From positions 113,024 to 177,023 of the forward strand of contig ARYC01000177.1 of assembly GCA_000711775.1 (NCBI GenBank): 64,000 nt of DNA, in the 5' to 3' direction. The stretch comes from Oxytricha trifallax. Lineage: Eukaryota > Ciliophora > Spirotrichea > Sporadotrichida > Oxytrichidae. Within the stretch, counting starts at the first letter, position 1. Each line of letters opens with the position of its first letter. This document shows, in pieces, positions 1 to 12,620 of the stretch. Position numbers and translations under genes: made by a program. The notes below the pieces were generated by a model, which saw nothing but the letters and a program-made list of their open reading frames with translations, was not told where the DNA came from and did not search any database.

Positions 1-1371
1 AATTTGAGCAATTTAACTATTATTTTATAATAAAAACACGCAAAACATAACTCTCAAAGAAATTGCCATAAACTACTCTTTGTCATTAAATATAAGAATT
101 TTTTGTATCTACAGACTTCAGCCCTCTAATTCCAATCTGTCATAATAATATTTAAATTACTGAATAATTTGTCATTAAACATCATCCATATTTTTATCTA
201 CTATTGCTTACCATGATTCATTGAATATAATAGTGAAATAGTTAGTTAAATCAACATTTTTATATACTTTTCAAATTGATGATTTTTTATCATAAAATGA
301 AATTATTCTCAATCAAGCCATCAACATTCTGTTTTTATAGGTACATCTGTTATTGAAATTAATTTACTCTGACTTTACTTCATTCATACCCATTAGGATA
401 ATCAAGAAAATTATGAAAAAAATTCATTATTATAATTCTAAACAATTTGATAGGTATTAATTTTAGTGTAAATCTGTTGAGGTACATTTTAAATATTTAT
501 TTACAAAATTAAAGTCTTATTATTACGCATTTACCTTTTTATTGAAATTTTAACAATTATTTTGGTTATTTTTTCTTACCTCACTCGCTTCAGATAATTC
601 TCGAATGAAACATAATTCGTTTATAGGAAGTTGTCTAATACAACAGAAAACCTCTACATACAGGGATAAATCATGATATATGACTTGATTCTAAGATACA
701 CAAAAGCATTAAAATATTAGTTATTGGCATTTATATATGATTACTAATTTACTTTTTATATAATAAAGTAAAAATAACATTAAATATTGATTACTAAATT
801 GATTTAAATTAATTTAAATTTCATTGTCTATTATTCATGTTTAACTTGATATGTTGAAGATTCTTAGTATAAATTTTATAAACTTGAGTATTTATATAAT
901 TTATTAATAATTTACAAAATTTCAAGTTGCATAATATAAAATTATAATTAAAAAGTAATTGTTTAAAGATTAAAATATACTTGACGGTAATGACAGATGT
1001 TAAAATATAAACATTCCTTTAATGATCATGCTAAGAGTTTTAACAGTAATTCATCATTAAAAGGCTACTTTATAAATAAAATAAAAGAAATTAGAAATAC
1101 CTTCATATATAGCTGAGCAAGTTACTATATGGATATCATTTTATTTATATAATTAGAATATTACTGTAAGAAGAACTAAGAAATGATTGATTTTTAGGCT
1201 TTTCTGATCAATTGTTTTATAAGGTTTCTACTTCAGGGTTGTTGAAATAATATTCATACTATTTCAAAAATCAAAAGGTTTTTATTTTTATATAAATTAA
1301 ATGATAGGTGCCAAGTTTATATAGTTGAAACCACGAATTTAATTAAAATTTTAATCAGTGAAAATGCACTT
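1..1371. other. AT-rich tract, no gene seen
   Basis: Very AT-rich sequence with no GC-enriched patch, no terminal repeat and no coding frame that I could support. It is consistent with eliminated germline DNA next to the coding patch that starts at 1372. Confidence 0.5.
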
Positions 1372-2196
1372 TCATAACTAGTGTTAGAATATTGATAAAT
1401 TTAAAAGTATATATTGAATTATGTAAAAATAATATAATTAAAATTGAACGATACTATATTGCATAATTCCAATAAACAAAGTTTAGATTTATTTAAGGTA
1501 CTTTGCAAAATTAATGGGGGGGGATTAAGTAATAAAATATGTCAGAAACTAAAATATGAAGATATCGTGATTAACTTCATATTTATTTGTTTAAGTTAAA
1601 TTTACTTTCAAATTATTTAAAATGATTTAGACTTTAATAATGGGATGAAATTAATTAATTTCGGATTTCACAACATCACTGAAGAATAAATTGTTTTTAT
1701 CTACAATTTTATTTGCAGCAAGATAATTTTGATAAAACAGGAATTGAAAATATAATGACTTTTTTATAATTAATTATTGCAATTAAAATATTTATATTGA
1801 TGTTTCCCGTGCGTCAATTTTTATGTAATAATTTAATATGTTGCGTCGGACTGACGATCTAAAAAATGACCTTAATTTTAATCCTATCTAAATGTAACTG
1901 TATTTTATACAAAGTTTGTCTAGTCGATAATGATTATTTTTAGGAAAGGGCAGTGAATCAAGACTTCTTATACTACTTTTCTTTTAGTCTATGCATATAT
2001 ACAAGCACCCTCTGCTTAGCCAATCATATGATTGTTGTCCCATACAAGGATATTTATGCTTCATGGCAGCTTTGATATGTTAATGTTTGTAATTGTGTTT
2101 CAGTAAACACTAATTATGTCTATGCTTCAGCCTCCTCATTTCATTCAACTTCTAGGTTAGTATTACTGGCTCAATAAAATCATTACGAGAAATCAT
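1372..2196 (-). CDS. Hypothetical protein, ciliate code (274 codons)
   Basis: With TAA/TAG read as Gln, a 275-codon frame runs from ATG (2196-2194) to TGA (1374-1372). The N-terminal half (about 1800-2196) is clearly GC-richer than its surroundings and begins MISRNDFIEPVILT. The C-terminal part is more AT-rich and contains an 8-base G run (1515-1522) in frame, so it may be partly eliminated sequence instead of coding. No domain is recognised. It lies just downstream, on the same strand, of the charged frame at 2495-2695, so both may belong to one gene interrupted by AT-rich spacers. A frame of this length without TGA is unlikely but not impossible by chance in such DNA. Confidence 0.45.
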
Positions 2197-2329
2197 TAGT
2201 AGAAAATATATATATCACTTGATGATTGACTTGTCCCATTATAGCAGTTTGAAATAAAATTTAATTATTGAAAATAAACATAAATATCTAACATTTAAAT
2301 TAATTTTTTTTATTTGTGATATTAATCTT

Positions 2330-2352
2330 ATATATATATATATATATATATT
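2330..2352. repeat. (TA)n microsatellite
   Basis: Uninterrupted TA dinucleotide run of about 22 bases in AT-rich DNA. It has no obvious association with a gene or element end. Confidence 0.8.
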
Positions 2353-2494
2353 CATTTGTACTATTTGTATTTTATTAAAAGCAAACAAACTTATATCAAT
2401 TATTATCCACTTTAATTTAAATGTAAAAAAAGCAATCACTCACTTAGCACATATTATATAGTGATTAATTTTAGGTAAAATAAAAATATGAAAT

Positions 2495-2695
2495 TCACAT
2501 CTTTGTATAAAAGACTATTAGCTAATAAATAACAGTTTAAGAAAGTGTACTTGATTCCCCGCTTATTTCTGACTCCAATTCCTTTGCTTCCTTATTTTTC
2601 TCCATTATGTGACCTTTGCCTTTTTCACGTGCTTCCATTTCTCTAGGTTTGATTGCTGCGTTTCCCTGTGTAGACTTTTCCTAGTTTTTGCACAT
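2495..2695 (-). CDS. Hypothetical small charged protein or coding segment
   Basis: A 66-codon frame from ATG (2695-2693) to TGA (2497-2495) with in-frame TAG/TAA as Gln. The core at about 2540-2690 is GC-enriched and encodes a strongly charged, Glu/Lys-rich helix-like stretch (for example REMEAREKGKGHIMEKNKEA). The last 16 residues are AT-rich and hydrophobic and could be read-through into spacer. No domain is recognised. It could be one macronuclear-destined segment of the same minus-strand gene as 1372-2196. Confidence 0.45.
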
Positions 2696-3377
2696 ATTTT
2701 ATACTTTAATATTATTATTATTATAATTAGTTTAGTCATACTTTTTATTAATTTTAAATAAAATGGTAGAAGTATTGCTCATAAATTGAACTGAGTTAAT
2801 TTAGAAATCAATAAATGCCTGATTATGGCAAGTAATTAGTGTTTATTAGAAATTCCAAGCAGATTTTGGCATTATAAATGACATTTCTTTAGGTCGAATG
2901 TATTTTACAAGAAATCATATATTTACTTTTTAAATTTATCTAAACCTTGACATTTAGATAATTGTTAATGATAGTTTTTGAAAATTAAGGGAATTTCATG
3001 CACAAAAAGTTATTTATATATTTATAAATTTTATTAAAATTGGTTAAATTTAAATAATAAGTTCTCTGTTAAATAGAATTCGTGTATAGCAAGGGAGCAC
3101 TTTTAAATTTAACGTCTAGAATTTACAAATTTCCTCCAGATTATTTTTATATATTATGATCTTTAAATTTTTAATACAAACAACAGCACTGATCATATCT
3201 TTATTTTTTGAAACTTTCTTACCTCATTTACTTAACCTTTTTCTCTCTCGGATTTGTTACAATCGACTTTGAAATCTCTATTTAGCATTTATTAATCGCT
3301 TGTTTATCATAATATGCTATATTCATTAAATATTAAGCTAAAGTAAAAATATTTTTTTAAATAATGTTTTTATATTT

Positions 3378-3590
3378 GCTACTTGTAGCGAGAGTTCTTA
3401 TGGAAAAATCCCTTATTTCCTAGTACATTATCATTATAAAAGGTTTGTACCCCCTTAACTTTTGTGAAAACGACAATTAATACTATTAGTGGTTTAAAAT
3501 TCGTAAAGATATTCTTTTGCTTAACTTTCTATGAACAGAGACAAGCTTTTGAAGTATCTCAATACCTTCTGCTACCATTTGCACCTACAA
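3378..3590 (-). pseudogene. Fossil fragment of a TBE-type protein kinase
   Basis: On the minus strand the sequence encodes VAEGIEILQKL followed by VHRKL, then, after a one-base frame change, NIFTNFKP. These align without further gaps to the kinase of the TBE copies in this window (VEGIEELHKF, VHRDLKPEN, NIMINF). The catalytic motifs are lost: HRD has become HRK, the DFN magnesium loop reads VFT, and the GTPGYY substrate loop reads GNKGFF. No TBE termini were found nearby. I read this as an old, decayed TBE remnant; a divergent host kinase segment is the alternative. Confidence 0.5.
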
Positions 3591-3699
3591 TATATTCCCT
3601 ATATATCTATGGTATCTGTTCAGATAATTATTCTATTTAATTCATTTCGAAGAGAGGAAATCTTAATTGTACATGGTTTCTTACAAGTAAAATGGCATT

Positions 3700-4340
3700 A
3701 AGTTAAATAGCTTTTAAAATAAATAAAATTAGACTCAGTAAATCATAATGAAATGAAAAATTAATGGCCAAATAAAATTTAGGGCTATTTTAATATTATA
3801 ATTAATTTATTAGATATTTTTCAATTTATTTATGGCCTTATTCTCACTAATCTTGCTTAATTTAGCATTAAATTATGCTAAATTGTCCACTTATATGATT
3901 AATTACTGAAGAGTTTTAGATTAACAAACTAAAGCTGACAAAATTTCTATATGGCAATCTATACTAGTCTGATTAATTAGAGAATCACTATTAATAACAT
4001 AAATAAGCAGCATCGAAGGAGTTGATTGTTATCAAAATAAATATTAATAATAAATTATACATTTATATAAAAACTAACATTTAGGTTTTGATGAAAACAA
4101 GATGTAATAAATTAATGAGGAGTGTGATTATTCAAGCTTTTCCATTTATAACTAAAAGTAATGCATACATAAATTGCTATAAATAATTTAATGCAATTAA
4201 TTGAATTATTAATTAGTTAAGAAAACCTAATATTTATAAATTAGAATCAAATAGCACTATTCATCAATCATTAAGTAATTTATTAAAATAAGATTATATA
4301 ACAAAATCTGGAATTTTGGTTGATGGTGGTTGAATGATTT
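3700..4340. other. AT-rich tract, no gene seen
   Basis: Low-complexity AT-rich DNA with no supported coding frame or terminal repeat. Confidence 0.5.
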
Positions 4341-4940
4341 AAAATAAAATAAATTTTAACATATCACTGTTTAATACTAAAATCAAACCATCAATCTTAG
4401 TCGTGACGTAGACTTATCTGAGTGAGTTGACGTGGCAGTCGTGAAGAAGAAAACTCCGAAAAAACTAGTATCGCTATGACCTAGTCTCCTCCCAAATCAA
4501 GATGTCGCCAGAGTAACTGGTGACAGAGCTCGTAGGATTCAACCAGGACGACAGAAGCTGGAGAAAAGCGCTTACCGGTCCCACAGCTGCAGGGAAACTT
4601 AATCCCTGTCCTTTCGCTGTGGTAGCTTCAGTACCCTAACCCGGTGTGGGAGAAAAATCCTTATCGTTGGTTTCAATGGTTTTCGTCTTCTCACTTTCGA
4701 AGGCAGAGCATACCTTCATCCTGCTCCCTACTACCTAGGAAACTGAACTCAAGCCAGCTGCTCATCTAATGCTGGGAAATCTTAGGATCCAGCTCACTCT
4801 AAGAGTGTACGCTGACAGAATGAACCTCGCCGACTGGTCGCTAATGCGTTGCGCCCAGCAACCCCCTATCTGCCCTCGATAGGCCTTAGTATAGTAGAAA
4901 GCTCTATTAGAAAGTCCTAAGTGGTTAGTATCACCTAGCA
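4341..4940 (-). repeat. GC-rich dispersed repeat, fuller copy (SINE-like or structured-RNA-derived)
   Basis: About 600 bp with roughly 50 percent GC stand out from a ~20 percent GC background. Read on the minus strand, the part nearest 4341 matches the plus-strand sequence at 39714-39938 over about 225 bp, sharing ACATCTTGATTT, GGAGGAGACTAGG, GACTGCCACGTCA and an AT-rich tail with GATATGTTAA. No long frame exists on either strand. The second copy lacks the upstream two thirds, a pattern like 5'-truncated retroposons. A TGGTTGAATCC motif resembles a pol III B box but lies far inside. No rRNA, tRNA or signal-recognition RNA was recognised. Confidence 0.6.
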
Positions 4941-4959
4941 ATTAACTTTCTAATTTAAT

Positions 4960-6420
4960 AATTATCTGGAATTTTAAAAATTAACTTTACAAATACTCAA
5001 TTTTACTTTAAAAAATATTACTATATTTCACCTGCATTTTTATAGTTCAAACTTTAATTGTTAGAATCAGGATTTGGTATGTAAAAAGACTTTAATAAAG
5101 AACTTTTAATAAAATTGAGGGTTGATTCAAGAAACATAAAAATATTTAATTAAAGTATAATTGAATATTTAATGAGAAAATAATGGAGATTAATTAAAAC
5201 GAATGAGTTGAATAAATAGAATGGATTTTTCATAAATTCTATAATAAAAATAACATTAATATATATTAAAAAAAACTTTAATCCATTGGGATAACTATTT
5301 ATAAAAGCTTATGTTAACTTTAACTAAAAGCAGGGCATAGTTGAAGTGTTTTATGACTAGTGACAGATAAGGAAATTATTCAAATGCAAATTATTTAGAA
5401 TGTAATGAATTATATATATATTTTAAGCTAGTTTCTAGGTACTAATAAAATTTAATGATATAGAGTTAATGATTCTTTTGAGTTATATATAAACATTTTT
5501 ATAAGTTTTGTGATAAATTAGATTTACTATTTAAAGGAGGTTATCATTCAGAATATTGATTATATTACAAAAGTATTTAATTAACTTTTTTAAGTAAAAT
5601 CACATCTTTCTGATAAAGATAATGCAAAAACTATCATTGTAATAACTAATATTAAATTGAAATAGCTCTGTGCCTGATAAACAATTTTTTAATAAATTAT
5701 TCCTAATTTTCAAATAATCTTATAAAGCAATAGCAAACATAATAAGAATAAAGCTTTTATTTTGAGTTTTCAAATAATTATATTTTCATAAAGTGAATTA
5801 TTGAAAGTAACTTTTTTAAAATAATGTTAATTAATTTAAAATATTTTAATGTTTAATAATCTTAAAATATATATAAAATTAATATCTTTGCTTTATAATT
5901 TTAAAATAAATAATATTTAGCTTAAAAATTATCGATAATTATTTTTTCATTGCCGAGAGATTGTTAGTCAACACCTCAATAAATTATAATATATATATTT
6001 TTTAAAGAAAAATAATTATCTATACTTGATAATTAATCTATATTTTTTTCAATTTCTTAATTCAAAGTTATTTTTAATGACTTACTTATAAAATTAATAA
6101 ATTTAATAAGTATTATGTTTAACTTAAAAGGATATTGGTTATAAGAACAGATTGACATTTAACAGTAAGACTTCATATATGCCACAAATTATTCAAAATT
6201 TTGTAGTGATAAATCTTCTCAGACCTACTCACTTTAGTACTCTGTCCACTGAAATCGCTTATAACTGAAAATATAAGTCATTTAAATATATTCTTTGTAA
6301 CATCCAATTTTATATTGTTATCAGATTTTTTTATCTCCATTATGATTAGCTTCCCTTATAAAAGTCATTTTCTTAATAAAATCTTGAATATTCTAAGAAT
6401 TTTGATTTATGATAAATTAA
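4960..6420. other. AT-rich tract, no gene seen
   Basis: Homogeneous AT-rich sequence. No GC patch, inverted repeat or coding frame that I could support. Confidence 0.5.
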
Positions 6421-6427
6421 TTGCACA

Positions 6428-6655
6428 TTGAAGCAGATTTTATTTCTAGCTTTAAAAAAAATTAGTAAAAACGAGATTTATCTTCACGTATCAATTTCAT
6501 CCTCATTAATGATTAGTTTTATCAACTATTTATCGCTCTTTTTATTAAACATGATACCTATATTTAATAACTCTAGGAATAAAGCCTACCAAAATGATTT
6601 TAAGAGTGTCGAAATTGGAAAAAAAATCTTTGAAATTCTGTCAAGTTCGTTTTGA
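6428..6655 (+). CDS. Possible small membrane protein (weak)
   Basis: A 75-codon frame without any stop of the standard code, starting at a TTG and ending at TGA. It contains a hydrophobic stretch (SLMISFINYLSLFLLNMI) followed by a polar, lysine-rich tail. There is no ATG at the start, the base composition is only slightly less AT-rich than the flanks, and no homology is recognised. It may be a coding segment or a chance frame. Confidence 0.25.
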   Translation: MKQILFLALKKISKNEIYLHVSISSSLMISFINYLSLFLLNMIPIFNNSRNKAYQNDFKSVEIGKKIFEILSSSF

Positions 6656-6659
6656 TCTT

Positions 6660-9600
6660 TGTATTAATCTAACTTTTCATGATATAATATCAAATTTTTA
6701 CATTAATTATTTCACATTCTATTATATATTTCTTGTTAGGGTTTTATATTAGATTCACATATACTCTATTAATCTTAAAATTGTATTTTAATCAGATTTC
6801 TCTTAAAATTTATTTCAAATCTGATGTGTAAGGTTTTACAGGATTCACTTTACAGTTTTTTTAAAAAAATGGTTTTTAATTTAAAATTGAACTAGAGAAT
6901 AAATACATAACTAGTATATTATTAAAATCTTAGTATTTTTATTTATTCTTTGGAATTAAATTATCTTTTTAATGTTTATTTTTAACAGTTCCTTAAGTTT
7001 ATTCCTTCTGTATTCTCTTACTATTATTTAAAAAGAATTGATATCCTATTTGAGTTTAATTATATTAAAGAGAGGCACAGTTTGTTTCATTTTCCATATT
7101 TATTTATATTTTAAATATTATTAAGAAATGAACTTTAATATCATATTTTCGTAAATCTGTAATTTCTTTGAATTTATTTGCATGATATGAATTATGACCA
7201 AAATTTTAAAGATCTAATATTTACCAGAGAAAATTTATTAAACTCTTTATTAAGAGGGATGTATTAGCAGTAGCAATTTAAGAGGGAATATAGAGATAAA
7301 TTCTTGAAATCACTAAATTATATTTGAAAGTTATGAGATAATATTCTGAATTAAAATATGTCTTATATTTAAGTTTTTGGTAAAACTGTAAAAATTTTGA
7401 TAAATTATCGAGTGAAATTAATATGATACAAATTAAAGAGTAATACATAAGTCATATTTACATTATATATTTCAAATCATTAATATGATTTATAATCAAA
7501 ATAATTTAAAAGTTTTTGGCTTATAATGTGTGCTTATCATTTCTTAACAATTCCAATCCGAATTTTGTCTATTTTCTGTTTTTTGTTCTAACTTAAGTAT
7601 TATTTTGGAAGTTTCATTATATTGTTTTTTTTTTAGCTAAAAATATCTCTGAAATTATTAGTTTTTTATAGATAAGAATTTCTTAAGGTATTTAGCATTA
7701 ACTCGGGTACTTTTCCTATGAGTTACTTAGGAAATATCATTAATGATATGTAGAATCGTGAAATCTCTCTTCAAGGATTCTTGGTAAATATAAAAGGAAA
7801 TTAGGTAAATAAGACAATAATATTGGACATATGATAATAGATTAGTCATACATACTGATATCTAATATAATAACAAAGGGTTAGAATCTCAGGGTTAATT
7901 ATTTTTTTTTCCCTCGCTATTTTAATAAAAAAAAAAGAATTACTATGTTTAGTATGAAGAAGTTAATTAATATTTTATAATTCTCTTTATAAAAATGATT
8001 TTATTCTTTTAGTTGAAATCCTTTTAGGTATTTCAGTGACAACCAATTATTTTTATTTATCAGATTATATTAATTATCCCACAAATATTGTTATGAATAA
8101 TGTTTGTTTAATATAATTTATGTTATATTTTTTACTAATAGTTTATACGTTCTTTAATGCTTAAATTAATAGAATTATAAGTTCTATTTTTATTTTTATA
8201 TTTAGAGCTTGTATAACTCGCTAATTTTCTATGTTGATCTAATGATAACTGCAAATGAAGGAGGATAGATAAGAAATTGAGTCGCGTCTAATGATATATT
8301 AATTTAATGAAGGAGATAGTAAAGTTATATTAATTTGTTCAATTTAATGGCTAATTAATTTTTTAATTTATTGAAATATATAATAAGACTAATAGTATCT
8401 CTTATTATTAATTTCTGTTAATAAACTTGCATTTCGTTGCCTCAGAAAGGTTTCGTTGAAATGTCTGTTTATTTAATAAAACTCTTATTTTGTAATTGAT
8501 TGAATTTATAATTATTAATGATATCCACTTTTCTTAATAAATTGTTTTAAATAATTATTTTTTTAACATTTAGAATTTTTTTAATTTTTAAATTTAAAAT
8601 ACTCTATCATTCTCTTAAATTATGTTTTGCAGTTTAGTATTTGATATATAATTATAGAAATCTTAGTTTTTATTATATTTTAACACCGTTATCCTCAGCT
8701 AATATATTGGGGCAACGATCTTTCATATATCAAGATAAGTATTAATTTCATCAAATATAATTATTTTTAATATTTTTTGTATTGACTTATGTGTTTTTAG
8801 GTTAATGATATTTATTTTCCTGAGGAATTTGCTCAGTTTGTCCCATTTATTGATTAATTTTATAGTTTAAAACTTTTTGATTATATAATATCCTAAAATA
8901 ATAAATGTGATCTGTGTGAATAGCATCATTTTAAACCAAGCATATTTTTGTTTTGCTATTGCATTTATATTTTTTATGATATTTACTATTTATCTAACAG
9001 CATTTCATATTTTGAGAGTATCTTATTAAATATGCATTGAATATATAATTCGGGCAATTACCTATCTTTATTTAACACCTTAGGTAATCATAATTATATT
9101 GATTATATACATATAGTTTACGATCTTAACTCTGCTCGATATTAGCCAATATATACTTAAAGGTTTGCTATAAAACTATATAATTTATTACTATAGAGTT
9201 TGGAATGCTTTATTGTTGATGGATTATGTTGTAATACTACTATATAAAAACATTATTAGTTTTTATTTTTATTACATTATTAAGCTTAAATCCAAACTAA
9301 AATATAAAAATAATTATTTAGACTTTTTAAATTAGAAGTTTATAAAATATAATTATTTGTTTTTTCCAAAATTATCAGAAGAAAAGTACTAAATATTTAT
9401 ATGAAGGATTAAATTTATTGTTTAATTTATTCTTGTGTATAATTTAGTTTGAATATCTTTAGTCTGCTTAAGATTAGATTATGATTGAGGATTTCTTATT
9501 ATAATTTGATATATCTATTAGAGCGAATTTTAATTCATGTTTATCTCTTCATTCATAATTTTACTGTGCATTTTTTTGTTTGTATACTGTAGTAGTGGGC

Positions 9601-9829
9601 CCATTTCTTGATTGATCTAAGAGATTCATTCAAGGTTTTTCATTATTGTGAAAAATAGTATATTATTCCTGCTTTACTTAAACTAATATAAATTTCTTTT
9701 AAAAATATAAACTTGTGTCACCAATATTAGCTCTAATGATTAACTAATATATCAAATGGTATTGCCCAGGCACACTTATATTTAATTTTAAAAAGTAAGA
9801 TATTGTCAATTGAGTATTTAATCACTGCT
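6660..9829. other. Long AT-rich tract, no gene seen
   Basis: About 3.2 kb of AT-rich DNA (roughly 80 percent A+T) with homopolymer runs. I saw no coding patch, terminal repeat or palindrome. It is consistent with eliminated intergenic germline DNA. Confidence 0.5.
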
Positions 9830-9980
9830 TATTTTGGCTTTCAGTGCACATGTTGGTAAATTTGATAAGGCATAATATTTCAAGAACTAATTGTTCAATT
9901 ATAGAGCAATGGTAATTAGCTGTAGAAAGATGGATGTTGCAGAGATTCCAGCATTAATTGCATAAAATGAAAAACAAATC
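9830..9980 (+). CDS. Coding patch, fragment of unknown host gene
   Basis: A locally GC-enriched patch on the plus strand, with TAA/TAG as Gln, encodes a balanced sequence that includes SAHVGKFDKAQYFKNQ and CRKMDVAEIPALIAQNE. It begins just after TTTCAG, which would suit a 3' splice site, and then fades into AT-rich DNA. The 0.42-kb palindrome lies 140 bp downstream. Further plus-strand patches follow to 13.4 kb, so this may be one segment of an interrupted gene. No domain is recognised. Confidence 0.4.
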
Positions 9981-10119
9981 TTTTTTGAAATGGTGTTATG
10001 TTTTAATCAATTAAGTTTTAAATGTTTTCTTTTCACTTTTAGAAAATAGATTTTCAATGAATTTCATATTCTTATTGTGTTATTGCAATTATACTTTTCA
10101 TTTTCGTTTTAGGCTTTAC

Positions 10120-10540
10120 TATTGTAGGAATACATTCGAATTTGGAAAATTAATTATAATTAAATTAATAATAATTTAAAATCTTGGCAGTTAAAGTTGT
10201 CCAATTAAAACGATCTTGAGCTCATTCGATAGAGAGATCAAAATTAGCTGGAATTTACTATTGGCGGTACTATTTTATCGCATCCCAAAAGACAGAGATA
10301 ACTTCACTTTAATGTGAGAGCATAATTTAATGAATTTAGATGAATTTAATTAAAGTGAAGTTATCTCGCCCCAGGGATGCGATAAAATAGTACCGCCAAT
10401 AATAAAGTCCAGCTAATTTTGAATTCTCTATCGAATGAGCCCAAGATCGTTCAAATTGGCCAACTTTAACTGCCAATATTTTCAATTATTATTAATTTAA
10501 TTATAATTAATTTTCCAAATTCGAATGTATTCCTACAATA
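10120..10540. mobile_element. 0.42-kb palindromic element, copy 1 (MITE-like)
   Basis: An almost complete inverted repeat. The left arm begins TATTGTAGGAATACATT and the right arm ends with its reverse complement. Inner landmarks are CTTGGCAGTTAA, TATTGGCGGTAC and GGGATGCGATAAAA, mirrored in the other arm, with a short loop near 10310-10340. There is no coding capacity. Copies lie at 47626-48048 and 50512-50925. The TA-rich ends make the target duplication ambiguous (TA or TAT). Mobilisation in trans by an unknown transposase is inferred from the structure. Confidence 0.85.
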
Positions 10541-11082
10541 ATATAAACGAGTCTTATAATATATTTACAGCATTTAAAATTAGAATACCACATCAGATAT
10601 TTAATTAAGATTTTCACTCTCTGATTATAGCAGTTGTGTTATAATATTTTTCTATATCTATAAAAAATTACAATTATTAAATGCATTATATAACTTCTTA
10701 GCCTAGAGTATACATAATAGATCTCCAATCATACTTAGAAATTCAAATATATTTTATTGCTTAGAATGAAATCGTTATAATTTTTTCAACTTTAGAGACT
10801 AGAATTTTGGATTCATTATCTTTTATTACTTCTGTTGACTTCATTGAATTTTTATTTTAAAATCTTGCTATCTTTTATATTGATATTTTTGAGTTTAAAA
10901 TAGATTTCATTATTTTATTCATTATCTTACAATAATTTTTATCGAATAAATTATTAATTTTTACCTTACCCAATTATTTTTAATAAACTTCGTGTGTAAA
11001 GCGAATTTAGCGGATTGATTGTGAATTTTATAAATAAATGTAAGAATATATTATTACATTTATTTCTAAAATTCTTGATTGA

Positions 11083-11328
11083 TTCGCCTAGTTTGTTCTA
11101 TCATCTTAATATTTTGTTATTCAGTGTGATGGAGTTTCATAAATTATAGATATTTTGAGGAATAGTTTACTTTTCAAGATTAACTTGTGTCTTGCAAATC
11201 GAGCATTATTTTATGATACAAGACAGTCTAGGAAGTTAGTCTTCAAGACTACTTCAAACTTAACTTTATATAACCTCGAGTTAAGCATTACCTTAATAGA
11301 TTCCGCTTTCACAAGTAATCTTTTATGA
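11083..11328 (+). CDS. Coding patch, unknown host protein
   Basis: An 81-codon TGA-free frame between TGA 11080-11082 and TGA 11326-11328. The better-supported part (about 11130-11320) encodes ANRALFYDTRQSRKLVFKTT and further alternating hydrophobic residues. No ATG opens the frame, so it is probably an internal segment of a gene whose other parts lie at 9.8 kb or 12.1-13.4 kb on the same strand. No domain is recognised. Confidence 0.4.
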
Positions 11329-12141
11329 CTTGTTTTTTTTAAAAGCATTAACTCTTAAGATTATTCTTGAAATACTTGAACGAGTCAAGTTATTAAGAAT
11401 GTTTCAATTTTCAAATTAAAATAAATTCACTTCACATGTATGCTTAATAATGATGAAAGCTATCCAGAAGTCTCAATTAAATTATCTTACAAAATTAAAA
11501 AGTGTTTCTTTACTTAAATCAATTAGAGTATTTATCAACTATTTCTTTCAATCTTGGGTTAACTTTTAATGGATCTTTTTCAATTAACTACTAAATAGAT
11601 GCCATTTCACAAGTATTGAGATGCTATTTTCATATAACCAAATGTTTCCTAACTTATAACTTTATTCAAGATTCATTAAAAAATTAATTCAAATGACGCA
11701 ATTGCTTTTTATTAACAATTGCTTCAGATTGAGGAGCCAGTTGATATAAAATAATTTAATAGCAAGTTCAATGAGTTAATTTGAACATAGTTAATGATGG
11801 CATAAGTTATGCCCCTTAATTTAACACCACAAATAAACAATTAATATTTGTGGGAATTATTGATAATTATACATTTAATATAATAAATTTCTTGATTAAT
11901 TTTAGCTAACTATACAATTTTACATTATCAATAAATGGAGTGATAAAAAGACATTAAATTATGAACTCATCTTTGCATAAAATTAGCTTTCAAAATATTA
12001 TTGTAGATCTAGAAGAAACTAATATAAATATATCATGGCATTTCTCAAGTATTCTTGTTTATTTATTATATTTAACTTTTTTTCATAATCTAGTCATTTA
12101 CGATTATTGATAAAATACATAAAAATAGGCATAATAATTTA

Positions 12142-12582
12142 ATGAATAATTCCTATAATTTAAAACACTATGCCCTGTATTCATTTGTAGCAGAGAACAA
12201 TGTTATTTTAACAAGCAATGTTAATACTATTGAAAGTGGCAGTCATGACATCAATTTTAACTTTAATGCAGCATTGGTTAAAGAACTTGCTGTCAAAGGT
12301 AAGCCTACTTAATATAACTCATCTTTGAGATATTCTGGGATTGCTATTTTTATCATTAAGAACTCTTTCGAATAACTCATATATATATTTATTAATGATA
12401 CAAATAATTTTAAATAATCACTTTATTCCTTCAAATTCAATCGTCCACTCGTAAGAGAAAACAAGAAAGGAATACTTGAACTATTTGCAAAGGAAAAGCC
12501 AATGAAAAGGAGTGCTCAACATCCTTCGCATTTGATATCAATGCAATCACCAACCAGAAGAGAATAAAATATATATAGATGA
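12142..12582 (+). CDS. Hypothetical protein or first coding segments (146 codons)
   Basis: The frame opens with ATG (MNNSYNLKHYALYSFVAENN) and stays free of TGA to 12580-12582. Two GC-enriched parts, 12142-12300 and 12428-12560, are separated by an AT-rich stretch that starts GGTAAG and may be an intron or an eliminated spacer. The second part includes PLVRENKKGILELFAKEKP. It lies upstream, on the same strand, of the frame at 12621-13115 and probably belongs to the same gene. No family is recognised. Confidence 0.5.
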
Positions 12583-12620
12583 CATGAAAAAGAGGTATCA
12601 GTGTTGTATGAGGCTTAAAA

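Noticed and set aside
2239..2439. Isoleucine/tyrosine-rich minus-strand frame
   Set aside because: It is largely the translation of a TA microsatellite.
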